The notes under the pieces: generated by a model
Seen by the model: only the letters and a program-made list of their open reading frames with translations
The model's database searches: none
Told to the model about the DNA's origin: nothing
Made by a program: the position numbers and the translations under genes
Assembly: GCF_036345155.1 (NCBI RefSeq)
Contig: NZ_CP107772.1
Span: forward strand, 558,001-622,000
Origin: Streptomyces sp. NBC_00582
GTDB lineage: Bacteria; Actinomycetota; Actinomycetes; Streptomycetales; Streptomycetaceae
Direction of reading: 5' to 3'
DNA: 64,000 nt
Shown here: piece by piece, positions 50,133 through 58,581 of the stretch
Position numbering within the stretch: the first letter of the stretch is position 1
Layout: each line of letters begins with the position of its first letter

Positions 50133-52352
50133 TCATGCCTGCCCCGGCGGGATGGGTACCAGCCGCGTGGCGGCGCCGCCGGTCGGCGGCGGGTCCAGCG
50201 GGCGGGGGGCGGCGATCAGCCAGGCGGCGAACTGGTCGCGGTAGAAGGGGCTGCGCGGGTCGCCGGACTGGCCCCCGGGAAGGTTGAGGAGGGCCTGCGC
50301 GGGCCGGCCGGGGGACGCGGCGAGCCGCACGGCCGGGCCGAAGCCGGGCCGCGCCGCGCAGACCGACTCCGGGCAGCCCGGCATCTCGTCCTGGGGCAGG
50401 TCGAGGAGTGCGGCGAGTTCGGGCGCGAGGGGCGACATGGGATGGCGGATGCCGCTGGGGTTCAGCACGCCCCACCGCAGCGCCTCCGGGCCGGTATCCG
50501 GTGCCACGTGGCGCAACAGGCCCCCGCACACGTCGAGTTCGAACAGCAGGAAGCTCCGCTGGTCGCGGTGCGGCGGGGGGAAGAGCGAAGCGTCGCCCAA
50601 CATCGCCCGCAGCGGCGACTCGTGCGAGTGCCAGCAGTAAACGAAATCCTCGTTCCCGGCCGCACAGCGGCTCAGCAGCGCGGCGAACAGCGACTCGCGC
50701 AGCAGCTCGCGCCAGGCGACCAGCACGGCCAGCCCGATCGCGTCGGTACCGGCGGTGCCGTCCCAGGCGCGGACGGCCTCGCGCAGCCGGCCGCGCTGCT
50801 CGTCGGCCCGCGTCACGGAGTCGGTGAGGACCGTGAGCGCCAGGTCGCGGTAGAAACCGTAGAACTGCGCGTCGGTGTCGCTCTGGAGTGCCAGCAGCCG
50901 GTGCTCGTCCCAGGTTCCGCCGGCGTCGAGCAGTTCGCCGATCCGTGCGGCCCGTCGGGCCGAGAAGTGGTTGGCGGCCAGGCCCGGGACCTGACCGTGC
51001 TCCCGGACGCCGTTGTTGGCGCTGACCAGCCGCCCCGAGGCCGGGTCGGTGACGTGCGGCAGCTCGTGCGGGGACCGGTGGGCGGTCCAGGCGCGGTCGG
51101 GCGTGACCGGTCCGGCGCCGTCGCGCACCGGGAAGCGGCCGGAGACGGTCCAGGCGATCCGGCCGCCGGAGTCGGCCAGCAGGACGTTCAGCGGCGGCCC
51201 GCCGGCCCGCCGGGCGGCCTGGGTACCGGCCTCGACGTCCCCGGCGGTCATCAGCGCGCCCAGTCCGAGGTCGACACCGCCCGGGTCGCGGCCCACCCAG
51301 TGCCGGGCCAGCAGGAGCCCGTCGGGTCCCGGTCCCTCGACCGGCCCCCACGGGCTGTCCCGCACCTCCACCTCGACCGGGTCGCCGTGGCGCACCAGGA
51401 TGCGTTCACGCCGGGTGGTCAGGTGCGAGGGCCGCACCTCGACCAGCTCGACCACGTCCGCCGCCAACCGGGTCGCCCCCCAGGCCAGCGTGGCGCTGAC
51501 CCCGGTCACGAAGACCGGAAGTCCGGGGACCGTCACACCGTCCACCCGGCCGTCCGGCCAGCGCAGGCCGGCCCGGTGGAAAAGGGCGGGCGCGCCCAGC
51601 GGAAGGTGCATGTCGTTGGCCAGCAGTGCTCGCCCGTCGGAGGTGTGCGAACCGGACAGGCCCAGGGCGTTCGAACCCCAGGGACGGTCGTCGGACGCCA
51701 CGATCTGGCGGGCGCCGCCGGACGGGACGGGCGCCTCGGCGAGCAGGGCGCGCAGCGCCCGCACCGGCGGGTCGGCCTTCCTGCCGTCGGCCGGCCGGCC
51801 GTCCAGCCCCACGAGGTAGGGGTCGGACTCGCCGAGCAGGAAGCCGACGACCTCGGGCGGCAGCGAGCGGTCCATCAGCCCGCGCATCCGGTGGTGTTCG
51901 CCGTCGCCGCTGAGCATCCGGGCCAGCAGGAGGGCGACCAGCAGCGAGTCGCGCGGCCGCCACGCCTCCATGGGCAGGCCGAGCACCTCCAGCTCCAGCG
52001 GCGGCGGCGCGGCGGCGATCACCGCGTTGACGCCGCCGGTGTAGGCGGTGAGCACCGCCCGCTGGTCGTCGGGCAGGTCGCCCAGCGCCCGATCGGCGGC
52101 GGCGGTGAGCCCGGACCGGCGCTGCGCGGTGTCCTGGGCGACGGCCGGGGGTCCGAAGAGTTCGGCCAGCCGGCCGGCCGCGCTGCGGCGCAGCAGGTCG
52201 AGCTGGAAGAGGCGGTCGGTGGCGACCGCGTGGCCGAGGCCCGCCCAGCAGTCGGACAGGCAGGAGGCGCGGACGGTCGGGACGCCGCCGGCTCCGTGCT
52301 CGATCGTGACGTCGGCCCGCAGTCCCGGCAGGCCGTGCACGGCCCCGGTCAC
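50133..52352 (-). CDS. Penicillin-amidase-family N-terminal-nucleophile hydrolase
   Basis: 739 residues. VTIEHGAGGVPTVRASCLSD and WAGLGHAVATDRLFQLDLLRRSAAGRLAELFG are the S45 peptidase start. DRPWGSNALGLSGSHTSDGR is the autocleavage site (Gly-Ser; the Ser becomes the N-terminal nucleophile of the beta chain). LLANDMHLPLGAPALFHRAGL and the late LRWGVLNPSGIRHPMSP follow. Such enzymes hydrolyse N-acyl groups from amines. GTG 52352 overlaps the NRPS stop (GTGA). I see no clear Sec or Tat signal in the called N-terminus, so it may act in the cytoplasm. It probably removes an acyl or acetyl group from the peptide or a precursor. Confidence 0.93.
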   Translation of the reverse strand: MTGAVHGLPGLRADVTIEHGAGGVPTVRASCLSDCWAGLGHAVATDRLFQLDLLRRSAAGRLAELFGPPAVAQDTAQRRSGLTAAADRALGDLPDDQRAVLTAYTGGVNAVIAAAPPPLELEVLGLPMEAWRPRDSLLVALLLARMLSGDGEHHRMRGLMDRSLPPEVVGFLLGESDPYLVGLDGRPADGRKADPPVRALRALLAEAPVPSGGARQIVASDDRPWGSNALGLSGSHTSDGRALLANDMHLPLGAPALFHRAGLRWPDGRVDGVTVPGLPVFVTGVSATLAWGATRLAADVVELVEVRPSHLTTRRERILVRHGDPVEVEVRDSPWGPVEGPGPDGLLLARHWVGRDPGGVDLGLGALMTAGDVEAGTQAARRAGGPPLNVLLADSGGRIAWTVSGRFPVRDGAGPVTPDRAWTAHRSPHELPHVTDPASGRLVSANNGVREHGQVPGLAANHFSARRAARIGELLDAGGTWDEHRLLALQSDTDAQFYGFYRDLALTVLTDSVTRADEQRGRLREAVRAWDGTAGTDAIGLAVLVAWRELLRESLFAALLSRCAAGNEDFVYCWHSHESPLRAMLGDASLFPPPHRDQRSFLLFELDVCGGLLRHVAPDTGPEALRWGVLNPSGIRHPMSPLAPELAALLDLPQDEMPGCPESVCAARPGFGPAVRLAASPGRPAQALLNLPGGQSGDPRSPFYRDQFAAWLIAAPRPLDPPPTGGAATRLVPIPPGQA

Positions 52353-55300
52353 CACGGCGCGCCGGTGCTGCGGGCGACCGGCTCGCCGGGGGACGCCAGC
52401 AGGCGCTCCAGCAGCGACCGGACATCCTCCAGCAGGTGCCGGGCCGGTTTCTCGTCCAGCACCGACCTGCTGACCTCCAGCGCGAGTCGCAGATCGTCGT
52501 CCTCCTCGCGGACGACGAAGGACGCCGCGGTCGAGGACGGCAGGACGCCCGCATGCGATCCGTCCGGGGGCCGGTGGACCTCGAAGCGGGTCGGGCCGGC
52601 CTGGTGGGGCGGACGCGGCGGTTCCCAGGCCACACCGATGTGGAACGGCGGCTGTTCCGGCGGCAGTGCGTCGAAGGCCAGCTCCATCGGGGCGCGCTGG
52701 TGGGTGAAGCTCTCCAGCACCTCGGCGCGGGCGGCGGCCACCAGCGTGTCGAAGGCGGCGGCCGGGTCGACCGGCACGTCCAGCGCCAGGGTGGTACTGA
52801 ACAGACCCACCGTGTGTTCCCACGCGGGGTCCTCGCGGTTGGCGCTCAGGGTGCCGAGCCGCACCGGCGACGGGGTGCCGCGGGCGTGCAGCGCTGCGGC
52901 GAGCGCGGCGGTCAGGCAGATGAACGGCGTGGCGCCCCGCGAGCCGGCGAAGTTCCGCAACCGGCCGGCGAGTTCGCGGCCGAGTGCGATGTCGGCGGTG
53001 GCGAAGTCGAACGGGTCGGCCGCCGCCGCGGGCTTGGGGCCGAGCCGCGGTTCCGGCACCGGACGGCTCAGTTTGGCGCTCCAGTACGCCAGGTGGTCGG
53101 CGTAGCGCCCCAGCTCCAGCTGCCTGCGCTGGTGCCCGGCGTACCGCAGGTGCCCGGGTTCGGCCGCGGGCCCGGCGCCGACGCCGCCGGACTGCCGGAC
53201 GCCGTATGCCTCGGCGAGGTCGGCCAGCACGACGTTCAGCGACACCCCGTCGCAGAACAGGTGGTGCACCGCCAGCAGGAGGTACGAGCGGTCCGGTGAC
53301 AGCCGCACCAGCCGGGCTCTGAGCACCGGTCCGCGCACCGGATCGAGGGGCTCGGCGAGCAGGATGCGGGCCTGCCGGACCGCTGCCTCCTCGGCGGACC
53401 GCGCGGCGAGGGCGCTCAGGTCCGTCACCGGGCAGGGCGGCGGCGTGACCGGGGCGACCGTCTGTGTCGGCGCGCCGCCGTCGGTCCCGGGGACCACCCG
53501 GCCGCGCAGCGCCGGGTGCGCCGCGACCACGTCGCCGAGCGCCGCGGTCAGCACCGGCACGTCCAGCGGTCCGTCGATGAGGACCGGCAGGAGCGCCGTG
53601 TTGAAGGGGGTGCCGGCCAGGAACTCCTGCGTCCGCCAGAGCTCCTGCTGCTGCACCGAGAGCGGGACGGGGACGTCCGCGTCCCGCCGCGGGCCGTCCG
53701 CCTCGCGCTGCGGGAGGCCAGCGACGGCCTCCGCCACCGCGCGGACCGTGCGGTGCTCGAAGATCACGCCGACGTCCACCGCGCGGCCGAGCTTCCTCGT
53801 CAGCCGGCCGGCCGCCCGGACCGCGAGCAGTGAGTGGCCGCCGAGTGCGAAGAAGTCGTCGTCGGGCGAGGTCGCGGGCCGGTCCATCAGCTCGTTCCAC
53901 ACCCCGGCGACCTGCTCTTCCAGCGGGGAGCCCCACACCTGCGGCTTGGCCGACGGCGCGACCTGCCCGATGGCCCCGGCGGCGATGGCCGCCCGGTCCA
54001 CCTTGCCGTTCGGTGTCAGCGGAAGCCGGTCGTAGACGCGCAGCGCGGCCGGGACGAAGTGCCCGGGCAGCCGGCCAGCCAGTTCGGCCAGCAGGGCGGC
54101 GGACAGGTCGGGGCCCACCCGCGTGGACTCGACGCCCGCGGCGAGCACGACCTCGCCGCGGCTGTCCGAGGAGACGGCGATCGCGGCACGGCCCACCCCG
54201 TCCAGCGCCGCGAGAGCCGCCTCGATCTCGCCGGGCTCGACGCGGTTGCCGCGGATCTTCACCTGGTCGTCCAGCCGCCCGCGCAGGCGCAGCGTCCCGT
54301 CCGGCAGGAGGGCGCCCACGTCGCCCGTGCGGTAGAGGCGGTCCGCTCCGGTACCGATGAAGCGCTCGGCGGTCTCGGCGGGCGCTCCCCGGTACCCGCG
54401 GGCCAGGCACACCCCTCCCAGGTGCACTTCGCCGTCCTCGCCCGCCGGGACGGGCCGGCCGCCCTCGTCCAGGACGAGCACCCGGACGTTGTCGACCGGC
54501 CGGCCGACGGTCAGCTCGGCGCCGGCCGGCTGGAAGCCGCCGGTCACCTGGACGGTCGCCTCGGTGGGGCCGTAGACGTTGGCCATGGCGCAGTGCGGCA
54601 GAAGCCTGCGGGTGCGCGACCACAGGTCCTCGCGTACCCGGTCGCCCCCCAGGAACAGACTGGAGAGGGCGGGCACGGGGGCGGCCGCGGATTCCAGGAC
54701 CAGCAGCAGTTCCTCCCACAGCGCGGGCACGCAGTGCAGCCCGGCGCCCGGGCGGGCGGTCAGCTCCGCCAGCAGGCGTTCCGGATCGAGCCGCAGGTCC
54801 TCGTCCACCAGCCAGACCGCGTCGCCGCGGGTCAGCGGAGCGATCACCTGCTGAAGACAGGCGTCGGAGGTGAGCCGGGTGGTGGCGGGCAGGAGGGCGA
54901 CGCCACCGTCGACGCGGTTGGCCCGGGCCACCCAGCGGCAGTAGTTGACCAGGCTGCGGTGCGTGACCTCGACGCCCTTGGGCACGCCGGTGCTGCCGGA
55001 GGTGAACATGACGTAGGCGAGGTCGTCCGGCTGCACGGGGGCATCGGCCGGCTCGGCGGGACCCGACCACACCTCAGGTCCCAGGAGGATCGAGGGCGTG
55101 CCGGGGTCGGCCCGCAGGGCCCACTCGGCGGACTCCTCCTGCCCGCACAGCGCGGCGTCGGGGCGGACCTGCGCCAGCAGGGCGCGGGTGCGCTGCGGCG
55201 GGTCGGCGAGGCCGAGCGGCAGCCATGCGGCGCCCGCTGCGAGCGTGCCCAGCATCCCGGCCATGAGTTCGGGGGTGGCCGGGCCGAAGACCGCCACCAA

Positions 55301-55465
55301 CGACCCGGGGCCGACGCCCACGTCGCGCAGCCGGGCGGCCACCCGTGCGGCGGCCAGGGCGAGTTCGCGGTAGGCGACGGTGCGGCCGGGCGCGTGCAGC
55401 GCGACGGCGGCGGGCCGGCGGCGGGCGTGCTCCGCGAACAGGCCGTGCAGGCAGGCGCCGCTCAC
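52349..55465 (-). CDS. NRPS protein, A-PCP-C
   Basis: 1038 residues. A domain ~10-510: YVMFTSGSTGVPKGVEVTH (A3), TSDACLQQVIAPL (A4), ANVYGPTEATV (A5), LYRTGDVGALLPDG (A7), RGRLDDQVKIRGNRVEPGEI (A8), LPLTPNGKVDR (A10 Lys). Reading the substrate pocket by eye gives D-A-Q-H-L-L-V-V-Q-K, not a code I can assign. PCP ~525-590 has FFALGGHSLLAVRAAGR. C domain ~605-1030 has LLAVHHLFCDGVSLNVV. The GTG start overlaps the upstream gene's stop, and its own stop overlaps the acylase start. It is the only A domain visible in the window. Confidence 0.95.
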   Translation of the reverse strand: MSGACLHGLFAEHARRRPAAVALHAPGRTVAYRELALAAARVAARLRDVGVGPGSLVAVFGPATPELMAGMLGTLAAGAAWLPLGLADPPQRTRALLAQVRPDAALCGQEESAEWALRADPGTPSILLGPEVWSGPAEPADAPVQPDDLAYVMFTSGSTGVPKGVEVTHRSLVNYCRWVARANRVDGGVALLPATTRLTSDACLQQVIAPLTRGDAVWLVDEDLRLDPERLLAELTARPGAGLHCVPALWEELLLVLESAAAPVPALSSLFLGGDRVREDLWSRTRRLLPHCAMANVYGPTEATVQVTGGFQPAGAELTVGRPVDNVRVLVLDEGGRPVPAGEDGEVHLGGVCLARGYRGAPAETAERFIGTGADRLYRTGDVGALLPDGTLRLRGRLDDQVKIRGNRVEPGEIEAALAALDGVGRAAIAVSSDSRGEVVLAAGVESTRVGPDLSAALLAELAGRLPGHFVPAALRVYDRLPLTPNGKVDRAAIAAGAIGQVAPSAKPQVWGSPLEEQVAGVWNELMDRPATSPDDDFFALGGHSLLAVRAAGRLTRKLGRAVDVGVIFEHRTVRAVAEAVAGLPQREADGPRRDADVPVPLSVQQQELWRTQEFLAGTPFNTALLPVLIDGPLDVPVLTAALGDVVAAHPALRGRVVPGTDGGAPTQTVAPVTPPPCPVTDLSALAARSAEEAAVRQARILLAEPLDPVRGPVLRARLVRLSPDRSYLLLAVHHLFCDGVSLNVVLADLAEAYGVRQSGGVGAGPAAEPGHLRYAGHQRRQLELGRYADHLAYWSAKLSRPVPEPRLGPKPAAAADPFDFATADIALGRELAGRLRNFAGSRGATPFICLTAALAAALHARGTPSPVRLGTLSANREDPAWEHTVGLFSTTLALDVPVDPAAAFDTLVAAARAEVLESFTHQRAPMELAFDALPPEQPPFHIGVAWEPPRPPHQAGPTRFEVHRPPDGSHAGVLPSSTAASFVVREEDDDLRLALEVSRSVLDEKPARHLLEDVRSLLERLLASPGEPVARSTGAPW

Positions 55466-57111
55466 AGGGCCGCCTGCTCGGCGACGAGCGTGCCGACCGC
55501 CGTCCGCGGCTCCCCGGTGACCGTCCGCAGGATGCCGTCGAACGTGGTGACCAGCGCCTCGATCACCTCCGGCGGGTAGCGGTCGGCCTTGTAGGTGACG
55601 TACCCGGACAGCATCGGCCCGTCCACGCGCAGCTCCATCGTCAGTCCGAAGGTGCTGGGGTCCAGTTCCTGGTCGTCACCGACGGCGAGACCTGACGCCT
55701 GGCGCAGGAAACCGCCGGGCACGGGGGTCTCGGGCACCCAGGACTCCTGGAGGGCGAAGCCCACCTGGAGCAGGTCGGCGGGGTCGATGCCGTCGCGTTC
55801 GCGGAGCGCGTCGACCACCTCCTCCAAGGGGACGTCCTGATGGTCGAACGCCTCCAGCAGGGCCGATCTCACCGCGCGCAGGTATGTCTCGAACGGGTCG
55901 GCGGTGTCGACGGGCACGCGCAGCACCAGGGTGTTGGCGAAGAGTCCGACCAGCGCCTGGGCGCCGGGCCAGCGGCGGTTGGCGACCTGGATGGCGGCCA
56001 TCGTCTCTCGCGCACCGCTGCGGCACGCCACCGCCAGCAGGAACACCGCCAGCAGGATCGTGAAGTCGGTGGTGCTCTCCCGGCGGGCCAGCCGCGAGAC
56101 CGAGGCCAGCGCCGAGGCGGGCACGGTGACGGGATGGGTGGCGCTCTGGTAGGTGTCGTCGCCGTCCAGCGCCCCGGGCAGCCGCAAATCCGGGTAGGGC
56201 GCCGCGAGCCGCTCCAGCCAGTAGGCGCGGGACGCGTCCATCCCCCCGGCGGCCCGGTGGGACACCGCCCAGGCGGCGAAGTCGGTGTACGTGAAGGGGA
56301 GCGGCTCGGGCAGCGCGGTGCCCTCCACCCGGGCCCGGTACTGGGCGGCGACGTCGGCCACCAGCTGGTTGCGCGACCAGCCGTCGAAGGCGATGTGGTG
56401 GGTGACCACCAGCACCGCGCTGCGGGTCGCGGTGAAGCGCAGCACCCTGAGCCGCAGCGGAATCTCGCGGACCAGGTCGAACGGCAGCCGGGCCTCGGCC
56501 TTGGCAGCCCGCCGGATCACCTCCTCGCGCGACGCCTCGTCCAGGTCCCCGTACTCGCGCTGCCGGACCGGCACGGTGAAGTCCGGGCGTACGGTCTGCC
56601 GGGGGCCGTCCGGGGTCTCCTCCAGGGTGGCGTGCAGGACGTCGTGCCGGCGGACGGCGCCGCGCAGGGCGGACATCAACAGGCGGGGGTCGAGGTTCCC
56701 GCTCAGGTCCACCCGCATGACCTGGTTGAAGAACGCGGCCTCCGGCAGGGTGCGCTCGACCTTCCAGAACTGCTCCTGGAGCGGGGCGAGCGGAGCGCTG
56801 TAGGGGCGTGACGGGGTGTGGACGAGCCGGACCGGCCCGTCGGCGGGTGCGTCGGCGACGATGCGCTCGCCGGTCTCCCGCGCATGCTCCCGGGCGGCGG
56901 CGACCAGGGCGCTCAAGCCGGACAGGGTGGGGTGGTCGAAGACGTCCCGCAGCCGCAGGCGGACGCCGAACTCCTCCGCGATCCGGCCGATCAGCCGGGT
57001 GGCGATGAGCGACTGCCCGCCCAGGCTGAAGAAGTCCAGGTCCTCGGCGCCCTCCGGCCGGTCGAGCAGCTCGTTCCACAAGTCCCGCAGACGCTCGCCG
57101 GTGTCGGTCAC
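55462..57111 (-). CDS. NRPS protein, PCP-C (no adenylation domain)
   Basis: 549 residues. The carrier domain comes first (~5-75; LDFFSLGGQSLIATRLIGRI, Ser in GGQSL). The condensation domain (~100-540) has APLQEQFWKVERTLPEAAFF, VLVVTHHIAFDGWSRNQLVA (HHxxxDG) and LVGLFANTLVLRVPV. The N-terminal PCP without an A domain must be charged in trans or receive its chain from another protein. The GTG start overlaps the stop of the luciferase-like monooxygenase (GTGA), suggesting stoichiometric production and that the tethered substrate on this carrier could be the one oxidised. Confidence 0.94.
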   Translation of the reverse strand: MTDTGERLRDLWNELLDRPEGAEDLDFFSLGGQSLIATRLIGRIAEEFGVRLRLRDVFDHPTLSGLSALVAAAREHARETGERIVADAPADGPVRLVHTPSRPYSAPLAPLQEQFWKVERTLPEAAFFNQVMRVDLSGNLDPRLLMSALRGAVRRHDVLHATLEETPDGPRQTVRPDFTVPVRQREYGDLDEASREEVIRRAAKAEARLPFDLVREIPLRLRVLRFTATRSAVLVVTHHIAFDGWSRNQLVADVAAQYRARVEGTALPEPLPFTYTDFAAWAVSHRAAGGMDASRAYWLERLAAPYPDLRLPGALDGDDTYQSATHPVTVPASALASVSRLARRESTTDFTILLAVFLLAVACRSGARETMAAIQVANRRWPGAQALVGLFANTLVLRVPVDTADPFETYLRAVRSALLEAFDHQDVPLEEVVDALRERDGIDPADLLQVGFALQESWVPETPVPGGFLRQASGLAVGDDQELDPSTFGLTMELRVDGPMLSGYVTYKADRYPPEVIEALVTTFDGILRTVTGEPRTAVGTLVAEQAAL

Positions 57112-58337
57112 GCCTGCGCTCCGGCGCCGGCGAGGGTCCGGACGCCGGCCGTCTCGGCGGCTTCCCGCAGTTCCTGAAGGTGCACCAGGTTGGCCAGCAC
57201 CTCCTTGGGCGCGACGCCGAAGTCCACCAGGCAGGCGATCTCGGTGACGCCCGAGGCGGCGAGTTCGCGGACCCTGGGCAGCGCGGACCGCGGTGTCCCG
57301 AACAGCCCGTTGGTGGTGAAGTAGCGCCCGAAGGCCAGCTCCGCCAGGGCCGCCCGGTCCGCGGCGCTCACCTTGGCGGGGTCGATGGCCACGTCCTTGC
57401 TGCTGGCCAGTTTCGCGAACAGCTCCATGTGCGAGCGCAGGTAGCCGATCATGGGGGCGTGGACCGTGCGCCGCACGGCATCCTCGTCGGACCCGACGAA
57501 GGTGTGGAGCATCGCGGTGACCGCGTGCTCGTCCGGATCGCGTCCGGCGGCGCGCAGTTCGTCACGGTAGAGCGCGGCCTTCTCGCCGAGTTCGGCGGGG
57601 CTCTGCTCCAGCAGGGCCGTCAGGACGTGCAGTCCCTCGCGGGCGCCGGTGCGCCAGGTCTCCGGCGAGGACGACGCGGTGATCCACAACGGGATCTCCC
57701 GCTGGACCGGGCGCGGGAGCGTGCCGATCGCGATGGTGCTGCCGGCGCCGTCCCGGCGCTCGACGGTGCCGCCGCCCCACAGCTCGCGTAACTGCCGGAT
57801 GCCCTGCACCGTCCGGTCCCGGCGGTCGGCGTAGGCGTCGGGGGCCAGCGCGAAGTCGTTGGGGTGCCAGCCGGAGGCGAAGGAGACCCCGGTCCGCCCC
57901 CCGGACAGGTTGTCGACGACGGCCCACTCCTCGGCCACCCGCACCGGGTCGTGCAACGGGAGCACGACGCTGCCCGCCCGCACCCCCACCCGTTCGGTGA
58001 CCGCGCTGACGGCGCCTGCCAGGACCGTCGGCGCCGGGTAGGGGCCGCCGAAGGAGTCGAAGTGGCGTTCGGGGAGCCAGATCGCCTCGAAGCCGTTGCG
58101 GTCGGCGAAGCGGGCGCAGTCCAGCAGGAAGGCGTAGTGCTCGCCGGTGGTGTGGTCACCGCCGGCCGAGAAGAAGAACAGGCTCCACTTCAGCGGCTGT
58201 CCGCCGTGGCGGGCGCGCACCGGGGCGGGAGCCTCGAGGGGCGGCGCGGGCGGCGGCTTGCGGGCGGCCAGCCGTTCCTGGAGCAACCGACGCTGCTGCG
58301 GGGACAGGGCGCGTATGCGGGCGTCGATTTCCACCAC
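57108..58337 (-). CDS. MupA/Atu3671-type luciferase-like FMN monooxygenase
   Basis: 409 residues from GTG 58337, which has GGAGG ten bases upstream; GTG 58334 is an alternative. KWSLFFFSAGGDHTTGEHYAFLLDCARFADRNGFEAIWLPERHFDSFGG and SVVLPLHDPVRVAEEWAVVDNLSGGRTGVSFASGWHPNDF are typical of the LLM enzymes found in PKS/NRPS pathways, where they hydroxylate or rearrange carrier-bound intermediates. An extra N-terminal helix RIRALSPQQRRLLQERLAAR resembles the N-terminal linker of the lone C domain at 58582. First gene of the minus-strand operon and coupled to the PCP-C gene. Confidence 0.92.
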   Translation of the reverse strand: MVEIDARIRALSPQQRRLLQERLAARKPPPAPPLEAPAPVRARHGGQPLKWSLFFFSAGGDHTTGEHYAFLLDCARFADRNGFEAIWLPERHFDSFGGPYPAPTVLAGAVSAVTERVGVRAGSVVLPLHDPVRVAEEWAVVDNLSGGRTGVSFASGWHPNDFALAPDAYADRRDRTVQGIRQLRELWGGGTVERRDGAGSTIAIGTLPRPVQREIPLWITASSSPETWRTGAREGLHVLTALLEQSPAELGEKAALYRDELRAAGRDPDEHAVTAMLHTFVGSDEDAVRRTVHAPMIGYLRSHMELFAKLASSKDVAIDPAKVSAADRAALAELAFGRYFTTNGLFGTPRSALPRVRELAASGVTEIACLVDFGVAPKEVLANLVHLQELREAAETAGVRTLAGAGAQA

Positions 58338-58416
58338 TGCGATGATGCCTCCATGCGACGGCCGGTACGCCGTCCCGCGTCGGCAGGGGCATGGGGCCTC
58401 GCCCACGAGCGGACGC

Positions 58417-58499
58417 ACGGAACAGTGAGCCGGGGAGTGACGGCGCGGGTCAGGTGGAGCCTCAGCGATCACAAGGATCTGCACTCGGCACTGTTCCGT
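58417..58499. promoter_or_regulatory. Long-spaced inverted repeat in the divergent promoter
   Basis: ACGGAACAGTG at 58417-58427 and its exact complement CACTGTTCCGT at 58489-58499, 61 bases apart, in the 244-base interval between the divergent monooxygenase and C-domain genes. Two opposed 11-base copies fit paired binding sites for one regulator, perhaps with looping, controlling both transcripts. Confidence 0.6.
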
Positions 58500-58581
58500 C
58501 AAGACCGCTCGATACGACCACACGGACGCCCGGTGTGTGCCATGGTCGTCTGGCATCCGATGCTTGGGAGGGCGGGACGAG

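Noticed and set aside
49899..53105. Plus-strand open frame of 1068 codons
   Set aside because: A frame opposite to the acylase and NRPS; low-complexity Arg/Gly/Val text typical of high-GC antisense frames.
52353..55070. Upstream extension of the penicillin amidase frame through the A-PCP-C gene
   Set aside because: Only the part from GTG 52352 shows family similarity; the rest is a shadow of the NRPS.
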